Origin: Cerrena zonata
Taxonomy: Eukaryota; Basidiomycota; Agaricomycetes; Polyporales; Cerrenaceae
Direction: 5' to 3'
DNA: 64,000 bases
Assembly: GCA_038087015.1 (NCBI GenBank)
Contig: JASBNA010000001.1
Location: 1,302,001 to 1,366,000, forward strand
Shown: positions 55,114 through 64,000 of the stretch, piece after piece
Layout: each line of letters starts with the position of its first letter
Position numbering within the stretch: the stretch's first letter is position 1
Translations under genes and position numbers: made by a program
Notes under the pieces: model-generated
Seen by the model: only the letters and a program-made list of their open reading frames with translations
What the model was told of the DNA's origin: nothing
The model's database searches: none

Positions 55114-57278
55114 TCAATCCTCCTCCTCTTGGACAGCACCCACTTCATACTCTCCGCATATGTCCCATCGAGAACCTTGTGCTGCAGCTGAGACATACTT
55201 CACGAACCGCATGACACCTTCATCGCGTAAGACTAATAGCAAACGATTGAAACCTGGTTGTACTGTCAGCAAGGTCCCATCGTCATCTTCGGCCTCATCT
55301 TCCTCATCTGACATATGCTGATCTCCGTTGGTATCCTTCGAAGAACCAGCCTTACCGTTCGTACCATTTGACGCCTTCTTAGACGAACCGGAGCGATAAA
55401 CAGCGGGGTCATCTTCCTCGTCGTGAGGTGCCATGTAACACTAAATGTTAATCACCTCGTTGTCAGCAACCTTTCATAAAACATTGAGATGATAGAAAAA
55501 TTCACCTCCCAACCACCCCATTCACCCGTCTCCCAACCCACAGGCTCTGCATCAGGATTCATCCTCCCAGAATCACCATCTACACCGCCCACCTGAGGCG
55601 TCAAACCAAGCACAACATCCAATCTCGCTTCCTTCTCTTCACTCGTCGCAAGTGTATAATCAAGACCAGGTCTAAATCTTCTAGCTTCCGCCGAATACCT
55701 CAACGGAAGCAACTGAGACACATTCGCCAACCATGCTCTAAAAGCCGGACTCGGGAACAAATCCTCCTGCAGACTCCTGAGAATACCATCCGGTAATGGA
55801 TGTGCGCTCACAGGGAAGACAGCTTCGAACTTTCCGTTTTCTTCTTCCGATTTGAGGACGCTGTAACGCCATTTATGGGGAGGACCTCGGAGTGTCCAAG
55901 CACCTCCTGTACCGGCTGAATGAGGAGGGATAAGTGATTCGCGATCGGGTCCAAGGCCGTCGGCCATGTCGCTTTCTGCTAGACCGAGGGAAAGTTTTTG
56001 GGCGATAGGTTCTGAGAGGAAAGAGTGGAGTTCGAGACTTGATTCTTCGACGAAGCGGGATGAGAGGGCTTTCAGTGTACGGGGCTGGAGATAAACGGGG
56101 TTTAGGAACTCTGAGAGGAAGGAGATGTGTTCCTCGGTAAGAGGTCGTTCGGGTAATGGAGGGTTTATGTTTTCGGGGTACGACTTGAAGTCGGTAGCAG
56201 TAGCAGCCTGCAAAATATTTTCCATTCTTTGAGAATTTGACTATCGTAGAGAAATGGAGAACTTAACTCACCAGTTGCTCGCGCGAACTCTTACTCTGAT
56301 CCGGGCGAGTTTCAGGTTCATACCCAGGTTCGCCCATCTGAGCAGAATGGAACCAACCACTAATACTCAACCTCTGTCTCCCATCTTCACCTTCCCCACC
56401 AACAACAACCTCTTCAACCGAATGGAAACTCCTCCCCGGCTGGACCTCAAAGAAAATAAACTGATTCCAACTCGGAGGAACAGTCTTCGAAGGCGTAGCT
56501 TCCGGTTCCAACACACCATCCGGTCCCGGTTTCGTAGGATACAACTCTAACGCACCTCCCCATTCTTTTTGCCATCCCTGGTAATGAGGTAGGGGCATGT
56601 AGAGAATATAAGAAACGCGTCGAGTGCCGATGACATCATCGTGGTTGAGTAGATGGCAGCCTTTTGTGTATGTGTTGACAGACATGTCTTGTTTGGTTCC
56701 GGAGAGAGGTCCACAGCCTGTAACGGCACGTACGAACTCTCGGAATTTTTCAGAGTAGAGAGCATCGCGGAGGGTGAGGAGACTTGGGAGGAGGGCGAGT
56801 TGGGATTCGTTCAAATAGGAAAGGGAAGCGAGGTCTCCCGTTTGGTTGACCTAGTCCAAATTGAAATCGAAAACACGGTAAGACAAATTATGTTACATCC
56901 AAAGTACCAAATGAAACACACCTTGTAAATATCCGTCTCCTTCTCCGAGAAGCTCAACTCGGACAAAATCTCATCCTTGACCGACTTCAACAACTCATCC
57001 TGGAACAACTTCTCCACCACAGCATGTTTAAACGGCTCACTCCCCGCATACTCCGAATTCAATCTATGAATATTATTCGGATGCAGTAACTCTGGAGCAA
57101 AATGCGGACTTGGATCGGTACTGGCTGCAGACAGTGTTTTCCCAGATGATGTTTGATCGGACGAACTTGAGCTTGAGCCTAGTGCAGACTCGGAGATATG
57201 GCTCATCTTCATCCGCTTGAGAAGAGTCGGTTGTTCCTCCGTCGTTGGGGATGGGGAACGTTCGTGTGTGACTACCAT
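55114..57278 (-). CDS. Tpa1/Ofd1-type prolyl 3,4-dihydroxylase (OGFOD1-like)
   Basis: From the start: Ser-rich leader, then FAPELLHPNNIHRLNSEY, KHAVVEKLFQDELLKSVKDEIL, SLSYLNESQLALLPSLLTLRDALYS, a 2-oxoglutarate/Fe(II) core with LLNHDDVIGTRRVSYILYM (HxD iron ligands in HDD), PPSWNQFIFFEVQPGRSFHSVEEV (distal histidine) and RQRLSISGWFH (2-oxoglutarate arginine). A second, degenerate dioxygenase-like half follows (HISFLSEFLNPVYL, then FRPGLDYTLAT, WETGEWGGWE), then an acidic C-terminus. This matches yeast Tpa1 and Ofd1/OGFOD1. They hydroxylate a proline of ribosomal protein uS12 (Rps23) and link oxygen to translation termination or sterol regulation. Three introns. The stop is 168 bases from the convergent Nop13-like stop. 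Confidence 0.92.
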
Positions 57279-58505
57279 TGTGTATGCGTCTAGAATTGGA
57301 CGGTGGCTCTAGTAGGTGGGTTGACTTTGATGGAGTCCTGAATCCTGATATAGAGAGAAGGTTTAAGGGCAGCTAATAAAACACGCCCACTAGCAATTTT
57401 GGGGTCTCTGTTTTGCACGAGTAGTAATATATATGTTACCTCGTGAGGGAGAAGGTCGCGGGAGAACCAAGCTGTAAAAGAAGATAGCAAAGAGAATGGA
57501 AAAGGTTTTGAGCTGCTATTTCACTAAGCTGATTGAAAAAGAGAGTGGGAACCACGAGCGATATGAATGATGTCCTTGGGGTGGTGCTCACCGGCAAAAG
57601 TCTCGACCGCACTGGAACGCCTGTCCTTTCCTGGCGAGAACAGAGAGAAAATATAACTGTTTTGACAGAAAAACCGCCCAATCACGAATCGAGATAGTCC
57701 GGGAAGGTGTATGACGACACCGTCCGGGTCTTTATGCGGCAACTTATAAGATGTTTACGATATATGTTGGGAAGACTGTGGCTGAGCTTCCCTACAGCCT
57801 TCGAACGCTGGACTCGGGTCAATGTAAGTTGTCAAAGTCGAGAGTCGAAAGATTGAAGCCATGGTCATATGTTCGAGAGGGTACTCGTGTCCATCACGTT
57901 GCAGCATCATTCGTATGCGTTTTTGAGGTTGATCATTAGTGGTTCGACGAAGGCCTAGTTGCAATCTCGACGAAAAAGATCATCTTCTACTCCGATTATT
58001 TGGGATCTCGGGGCATCCGGACCCAGGTATATACTTCCAGCGCGCAAGATTTGCTAGTCGTAATCTCCGGTACCCCTTTGTCGAAGGTCTAGAACAAGGA
58101 TCGACTGATGTCACCAAAATTTTAGAGTATGCCGTGGTGGGAACTCATATTATCTCGTGAACAGGTAGTGGTTACAAGACGTCTAACCTAAGTATTGAAT
58201 ACCTTAAAGCGACGTAGAACAAAAATGATACAGATGAGTGAGGGGTAGATAACGAAGGGAAGGGTTGGTTCTTGTGAACGGTAGTACCCGGCGAACCAGA
58301 GGAAGTGTGTCAAGTGCCAGTGACTGGCCTACAATACAAAACGGAGGGGGACGCAAGAGGGAGGAATGTGAACGTCCGAATGCATAAACATTGTGTTGGC
58401 CAACACCATTGGATGGTGGTGACATGATGGCAAGATCATGAAGAGGTAATCTGAAAGACGTAAGCAAATACAAATTGCAAGAAACGGTGAAGAAAGGGCA
58501 TGTCA
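57279..58505. other. Intergenic, nothing supported
   Basis: About 1.2 kb between minus-strand genes. The open frames (minus 57436-57681, plus 57939-58160 and others) overlap without domains. The left part is the prolyl hydroxylase promoter; the right part likely contains the 3' UTR of the next gene. Confidence 0.5.
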
Positions 58506-59621
58506 TCACGCTGATACATCAACAAGCTTTTCATCCCCTGACAGCTCGTCTCTATACCGTCCGGACCCACTTCTGCTCGCGGTTCGTGAATGCGATCGTG
58601 CGTGGCGAGGCGAATGAGGTGAGCTTGTAGAGATCCACGCCTCAGTTGCGTTCATATTCCGAGCTTCCTGTTCTGTCATCCGATCCGATGATACGGGTGC
58701 ATACACAACAACACCATTCGGTGAATCATGGTGTATATGTGAGGGGAATGTTGAGTGAGTTGGTGTTGGTAGGAGGTAGATGCGTTGAAGGGAGTCAGTC
58801 TTGACCGGCCGAAGTGATGCAGCATGGGATCGCGGTTGACGTTCCCGTCGCACTTGGGTGTAGTGCTTTGCAAGGAAAATCAAAAACAGGAGCTGTGATT
58901 GCAAAGCAGTCATGAGCTATGACATATTTCACACTAAGACAAAATAGACTCACTCTGATTGCAATGAGCACAAATGAAATGCCCAAAACACCTCCAATCG
59001 CGGTTTCAAACCAGTATTCACAGTTTTCTAAGCTAAGTCCGGTCTCGGCGATATCCCGTAGGAAGTCGGATTGACGAGAGAGCTCTTCACAAGCCCCTGT
59101 TCGAACGTAGGGTGAAGTGGATACTGAGTAACCGACCGCGATAGTAGACACGGTCATGAAGGCAAAATCAGCTATTGTGAAATCGCGATATAGTCGAACC
59201 CATGAAGGTATTTTCTGTTAAGACATAATATTTCAGAGGCGGACAGGAGAAGGCACACAAAGAAACACTTACCCTCGCCACTCCGAAAAATCCAACATAC
59301 GATAGAACAGCAGCGATGGTGAAATACACGGATAGCATGCCCATGACTAGCTTGACTGGGTCAACCTTCCATGTGTCCGTACCATCCCATTCGCTCTCAT
59401 GTTCCCAACGAGCCGATCTCCAAACAGACAAAAGACGGAAAGCAAAAGCAGAGTTGATGACAGCCCCAGAGAGTGATGCAGCGAGCACGATGATCCTGTA
59501 AAACGAGGTAAACAACATTTCAGAGAGGGTTGGGGATGCAAGCGGCGGCAGCAGATGTGGTATGACATCAAACTGCGTACCGAGTAAGCGCGTCAGCTTA
59601 CCTTGAAACGTGCCGGGTCAT
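58506..59621 (-). CDS. Fungal multi-span membrane protein of unknown function
   Basis: A seven-residue first exon (MTRHVSR, ATG 59621) joins by consensus donor GTAAGC to an exon beginning IIVLAASLSGAVINSAFAFRLLSV. Hydrophobic segments follow: LVMGMLSVYFTIAAVLSYVGFFGVA, an exon starting IPSWVRLYRDFTIADFAFMTVSTIAVGYSV, and ETAIGGVLGISFVLIAIR with LQLLFLIFLAKHY. About four helices in all, with a loop holding two cysteines (GACEEL, LENCEYW). The C-terminal tail is cytosolic-looking: Ser/Arg-rich, with THSTFPSHIHHD and SGSGRYRDELSGDEKL. It resembles basidiomycete-specific four-helix proteins without assigned role. The first exon is inferred from phase only; ATG 59518 (MLFTSFYR) is an alternative start. 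Confidence 0.6.
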
Positions 59622-60754
59622 TGTTGATCGTCGTCGTACGCAGCGTTGGGGATGTTTATGCGGATGAAGGGGAGAACGAGAGGAAGGAGGTAGGGAGTGC
59701 TGGGAGAGGGTCGTGAACGTTGAGAAAAAGGAGGTCGCTGAGGGGGAAGCACGGCGGCGTGTAGGACTGAGGCTGAGGCATCCGCGCACATATTAACGAA
59801 ATCGGCAAGCGTCATCGTCAGTTGTCCTCTAGTCTGAGTCAGCATCGATTTTGATTGGTTCCGCAGTGTCGATCCACTTGTATTGCCTCGCGTGCCGTCA
59901 ATTTCGACGCGTCCTTACGTTGCCTATTCCTACTCAGCCGATTCCAGTTTCACCATCCCTGCATTCCTCCAAGCCATCATCTCATTCCTGCAACTCGGTC
60001 GTTCCAGTCCAACTTCTGTAACCTCCTCAGGCTATTCTTGTCTTGCGCATCCATCGAGTGTGCTTAGGCCTGGATCCTCGGACCTCGGATCACCGCCAGT
60101 GGCCGACTCGGGAATGAAATCAGACTTGTATCGAATCTCATGTTATCCCTGGATAGCGAGCTGGAAGCTCTCGACTTTTCCTTGTGCAACGCTGCGCGCA
60201 CTGCCATTATAAAGTCAACAGAGATGATGAAACTTCTTCAAGGAGGACCAAGTATATTCGTCAACTCTTGGTAACATGCTGTGATCATACTGAAGACAAA
60301 GACGACTTGCCCCACTTGGAACATGCTTGAGCGGGATAATTCATCTTAGCTTAGACCAAAAAAAAATTGTGTGGTTGCTTGTCACGGTGTAACACCTCTC
60401 TATACACACACTTCCAAGGTACCTCCGGTAGGTGGTCATGATGGCAATCTATTCTAATGGAGTAAAAATCGTTAACCCTACCTTTGCTCTCATTCTGTTA
60501 CTATTTTTGTTTACTATGAGCTTGAATATGCCTCCACCTCATTTCGTCACTGGCTAGGAATTCTTACGCTCGTATCCTTAGTAAAACTCACTGAATTTAT
60601 GCTTCAACAGTAATGGAAGGACTCGAAGAATCTACTATTGGCTATTCTTGAACATATAGTAGGCGGAGTCCTCTAAGATGTGAAACCGATTTGTCAAGAA
60701 TCTACACGATTACCTGAGCGAGACTATCCTACAACATGTTCGGAGAAGCCAGAA
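59622..60754. other. Intergenic, nothing supported
   Basis: About 1.1 kb upstream of the four-helix protein gene and downstream of the HIG1 paralogue. A plus-strand frame at 59883-60212 has no recognisable domain. A stretch of ten consecutive A residues occurs near 60358. Confidence 0.5.
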
Positions 60755-61671
60755 TCATCGTTTCTGTTGTTTCTGGAGCTCTTCTTCCCGCTGCTCTTCC
60801 TCAACTATATCACGCCAAGAATGATCGGCTGGCTACAACAACGAATTAACTGGGGAAAAATTGGCAATCATTGGAAACTACTCACCAGGTGTCGTACGGG
60901 ACCTTCGTCTTCTTGTTTGGTACGCATAGAGTGAGTCAGAACACCAGCAGCAATCAGGACACCAATGGTCAGTCCCTGAGCCCACATTCGGGCTTGAACG
61001 ATCTATGGGGGTTTAGTCGCATTAAGTTGGTTAATAATAATATATATACCGCTAATTTACCTTCTGAGGGATACTTTGATAGCTAACAACGACGACTTTC
61101 ATAAGCGTGCGGTGTTTCCAGGATACCAATGTTCACTTACGGGTTCCGCATAATCATCCCCCAAGCAACAAGCATACTAGCAGCCCACCCTCCACCAATC
61201 ATCCCGTACTCATGACGCACAGCAACATCCCTGACCTTTTGACCGAGTGTCATGCTATCCCAACGAGCCTGTTCACGAGATTGGATCGTTTCTAGTTCGA
61301 TTTTTCCCATACCTGTCCTGATTGACGGAACAAGATGAATCCAAACATGTCAGGACATAGGTCAAGTAAGCACGAACCATTGTTCCCGCTCGAATCGTTG
61401 TCCAGCACGTTCGGCGGAAATGACAAAGGACGGGACGACAATTACAACTACACCTAACGCCTTGAGTGACAAGGGTAGGTGTTGATAGTATGGCCATCGG
61501 CGGTGAAGTAGATATGATACTGGGAGAGCAGCTGTCAAACCGCCGAAGAAGCCTTTTGCACCTCCAGACACGGTTGCACGTTGTTGTGCATCGCGTTCTT
61601 CTTGTGTGATAATCTAGGAACCAGCATACAGGTTGATAATGTACAGAGGCTTGTAAAGGACATACCTTCAT
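60755..61671 (-). CDS. HIG1-domain mitochondrial protein (Rcf2-like), copy B
   Basis: As in the gene at 48.0 kb, ATG-AAG forms a separate first coding exon. The rest reads IITQEERDAQQRATVSGG, YLLHRRWPYYQHLPLSLKAL, VVIVVPSFVISAERAG, then across an intron EQWTGMGKIELETIQ, and GGGWAASMLVAWGMIMRNP. Another intron leads to YQSIPQKIVQARMWAQGLT and the HIG1 core GVLIAAGVLTHS. The last exon encodes ADHSWRDIVEEEQREEELQ. All five introns have consensus sites and keep the frame. Two introns (after codon 2 and before YQS) coincide with those of copy A, so both descend from one intron-containing ancestor. The tail is more acidic and Gln-rich than in copy A, suggesting division of roles. No frame damage. 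Confidence 0.87.
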
Positions 61672-62076
61672 AGTAGAATTACCGTGACAGTCCCGCTAGC
61701 TCTGAACGTGGGTTGTAAGATACCTATGAGTCTTTGTGAGCTTTAAATGCGCTGAGCTTCTACCCGTGTGTGGCCGTAGCTATCAGGGATTCAGGCCATC
61801 TTGAAATGACATCATCACATATGTCGAGCGTCTGCATATCCTGGGGGAATGATCGATCAGAAAGTTCTCGATAAGTATTCGCGGAAGTAAAACTGACCTA
61901 GAAATTGGCCGTGAACGCTGCGACTCGGACGTATATGGTACATATTGGACTTACCAGGGCGACAAACCGAGCGGAGATTCGAATGGATATTGTCCTTAGC
62001 TACGGACCAAAAATATACAATTGAAAACCAAAACCAATATACAACACAACAACACCACGCAACTCGCTATAAGCTA
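61672..62076. other. Intergenic, nothing supported
   Basis: About 400 bases between the HIG1 copy B start and the stop of the coiled-coil gene. It holds the promoter of HIG1 copy B and AT-rich 3' UTR; no other signal seen. Confidence 0.5.
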
Positions 62077-64000
62077 TCACCGCTTGGTCACAGTCCCCTG
62101 TCTTCGTCTTGACTCTGCTTCGTGTAGGATGCTCTTTGGACCTCGTCTTGCCATAGCCCAGAGGAACACAAGAACCACGATTGCGAACTGTAACCACAAC
62201 CATACCTCTAGAATGAAACCCACGAAGCCATCTGTCTTCGGAGCTGCGGCGACGACAACACTGTTCTCCGCTAACATTGGGTTAGAATCTTGGTGTACTA
62301 CTTCGTCGACATCTCCTATCTCGCTGAGCTGTTCATCCTCTTCAGGGTTGATACCGCTGAATGATAGCTGCCTCACGACGGTGTCGAAAGTTTCGCTGAA
62401 TATCATGGACGCATCGGATGCCCGGCTCGCATGAGACACGGGTGGCCTAGTGGGGCGTCGTCGTCGAATGAGGGGAGCAGGTGCGTCCGCATATCGACCT
62501 CGACCCATCGATTAGTCCTCGCACGACTGCTTGAGAGAGTCTGTAGTTGCGGCTTTGTCGAGGAGACTTCAACCCGCCGGGGAACGATGGGCTATGGTTA
62601 TCGGCTGGGATGTTTGCTTGGGGAGTAGGTGGCTCAATGACCAGTTGCAGACCCTTGCCTTTGTTACGGGTCGGGGTTACGTCTGTCATCATCGAGCGAT
62701 CCTCCACGTCTTCCCAACCTGACTCTGAACCAGCATTCGACAATGGTAATCGGAAAGACGGCATCGCAGGCGGTGACTCTACAGGGGACACCCCTGCAGA
62801 AGAGACCTCCCCTGATTTCATCATGGAAGCAAGATCGTACAAGCTACTGGCTCGTAGATGGTGATTGCCTGCATTTTCACCCCAATCGTCACCAAACTCA
62901 CTACCCAGCTCGCTGCCTAGGGTGTGTTTTCGACTAAAGGAACCGCTAGGGAAAGTTGGGGACAGTACATATGTGGATACAGCGGGCGAAGTCAAACTAA
63001 CACCTTCTGTTGCAGCCGTAGACCAGAACGACATATCGTCCAGTTCAGTGGGTAAAGGAGAGGGAGTGCGGAACGACGAAGAGACTTGGAGTGAAGGTGG
63101 ATACTCCGCGGCTGGAGAACCAAAGACTGATGAACCGGCGTCATCGAACAGACCGACTACGGTCTTTCGAGCTTTCTGGTTTACACCTTTGTTGGGATGA
63201 AGGGATAGCCTGTGTTGTGTGCTTTGTTTATCAATAGTGATACCTTTGGCAAACTCGTCGTCACTGATTCCGGCATCCTCTTCCATGAGCCTACTCTTGC
63301 GAAGGCTCTTAAACCTGATTGCGTCGTTTACAGTCGGGGTAAGGGAGGGTTGGAGTGAAGGCGTCTCATCGACGATAACCCGTAGCTCGCCAGCTTCCTC
63401 GGCTAAGCTTTCATACGCGTGGCGTAGGGTGTCTGAGGCATGTTGTGCGGCACGCAAACGTTCAGAAGTAGCAGTTTGTTCGGTCTTGATCTGAACGTTT
63501 GTTTCTTCCAATTCGCGAATTTTGGAAAGTAGCTGGGAAATAATAGCGTACTCCAACTGTGGTGGAGATGGAGCCGGTGCAGTAGCGGAGTACGATGATG
63601 TAGACGGTGACGATAATGCAGAATATACACCTTCCACTACCTCCGCAAGGTCGTGTGTAGCGGGTGGAGAGGGTAACGAAGAGGTGGGAGCGACCTCAAC
63701 TTCAGGGAGAATTATGGATTTACGGGATATAGGGAGTTCTGATGCCGGTGCGAAGTCCTTTACCTCGTCGCCAATAGATTCAGAGGAGTGAATGGAACTT
63801 TCGCGCAGAGTGCGGACATACTCCTCTCGTTGTTCTTTCCGCCGCTGAACTTCATCCTCATCTAATACCACAGAAGATCTAACCGACTTTTCCAACTCGG
63901 ATTTGCGTGCTTGTGTGTCATCGAGTTCATCTCTGAGAGCCTGAATCTCCTTTTCAAGTTTGCGCAACTTGCGTTTGCCAGCTTGATCAGCTTTGTCAGA
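62077..64000 (-). CDS. C-terminal part of a coiled-coil, probably tail-anchored protein (5' end beyond window)
   Basis: The open frame enters from the window edge with a Lys/Glu heptad region (KLRKLEKEIQALRDELDD, then RKSELEKSVRSSV). It continues through Ser/Pro-rich disordered sequence, a second helical segment (QLLSKIRELEETNVQIKTEQ, LAEEAGELRVIVDE), and more disorder containing KGKGLQLVIEPPTP. A 53-base intron (donor near 62489, acceptor CTAG near 62437) joins LSQAVVRGLIDG to PPVSHASRASDASM. The C-terminal region has one hydrophobic helix (FILEVWLWLQFAIVVLVFLWAMA) followed by a short basic tail (RRGPKSILHEAESRRRQG), the arrangement of a tail-anchored membrane protein. Family not recognised. 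Confidence 0.75.

Noticed and set aside
59883..60212. Plus-strand frame of 109 codons
   Set aside because: Ser/Pro-rich without domain; it lies in the upstream region of the four-helix protein gene and lacks support.
1..64000. Transposons, CRISPR arrays, integrases, phage or defence islands
   Set aside because: I found no terminal repeats, reverse transcriptase, transposase or regularly spaced repeats; the window is ordinary fungal nuclear DNA.

Overview
The window is nuclear DNA of a filamentous fungus, most likely a basidiomycete of the Agaricomycotina. Genes on both strands are cut by many short introns (about 45-75 bases, GT..AG, often with a CTAAC/CTGAC-type branch site). Exons can be tiny, intergenic gaps are short, and the protein set is typical of mushroom-forming fungi. 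I saw no bacterial, viral, CRISPR, rRNA or confident tRNA feature. All CDS coordinates are start-to-stop spans including introns. I rebuilt splicing by hand from donor/acceptor sites and reading frame.

Layout. 0-1.5 kb: no supported gene. 1.5-8.7 kb: a C2H2 zinc-finger protein, a MIX23/Cid2-family protein, a small unrecognised protein, a GILT-family secreted protein, a YOS1-like ER-Golgi membrane protein and mitochondrial ribosomal protein uL22m. 9.0-12.3 kb: an ER-type Hsp90 (GRP94-like) with signal peptide and C-terminal HDEL. 12.5-15.1 kb: a WW/FF-domain protein of the TCERG1/CA150 type. 15.8-22.4 kb: two tandem copies of a Dal5/TNA1-type major-facilitator transporter, with a decayed coding fragment between them. 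22.8-29.1 kb: an IQGAP scaffold with CH domain, 13 IQ motifs and a RasGAP-related domain. 30.4-33.7 kb: gamma-tubulin complex component 3. 33.9-36.5 kb: an acyl-CoA-synthetase-like AMP-binding enzyme. 37.9-42.2 kb: a P1B copper ATPase with four N-terminal metal sites. 42.8-46.5 kb: a Vip1/Asp1 inositol-pyrophosphate kinase. 46.8-48.9 kb: an FTS/AKTIP-like inactive E2 and a HIG1-domain (Rcf2-like) protein. 49.9-52.4 kb: a ferric reductase. 53.5-57.3 kb: a two-RRM nucleolar protein (Nop13-like) and a Tpa1/Ofd1-type prolyl hydroxylase. 58.5-61.7 kb: a multi-span membrane protein and a second HIG1-domain paralogue. 62.1 kb to the edge: the C-terminal part of a coiled-coil, probably tail-anchored protein.

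How the genes fit together. This is ordinary housekeeping chromosome rather than a dedicated gene cluster. Loose themes recur: mitochondria (MIX23, uL22m, two HIG1 proteins), secretory pathway (YOS1, GRP94, FTS), cytokinesis and microtubules (IQGAP, GCP3), and metals (Cu-ATPase, ferric reductase). The most interesting signals are regulatory or architectural: a 13-bp perfect inverted repeat carrying ATCTGATAA (iron-GATA-factor motif) upstream of the ferric reductase; three ACGCGT boxes just upstream of GCP3; UPR and heat-shock-like elements before the ER Hsp90; paralogous HIG1 genes sharing intron positions; and a 21-exon transporter with a GC-AG intron. Four conserved genes carry an apparent single-base frame break or stop, which matters for judging sequence quality.
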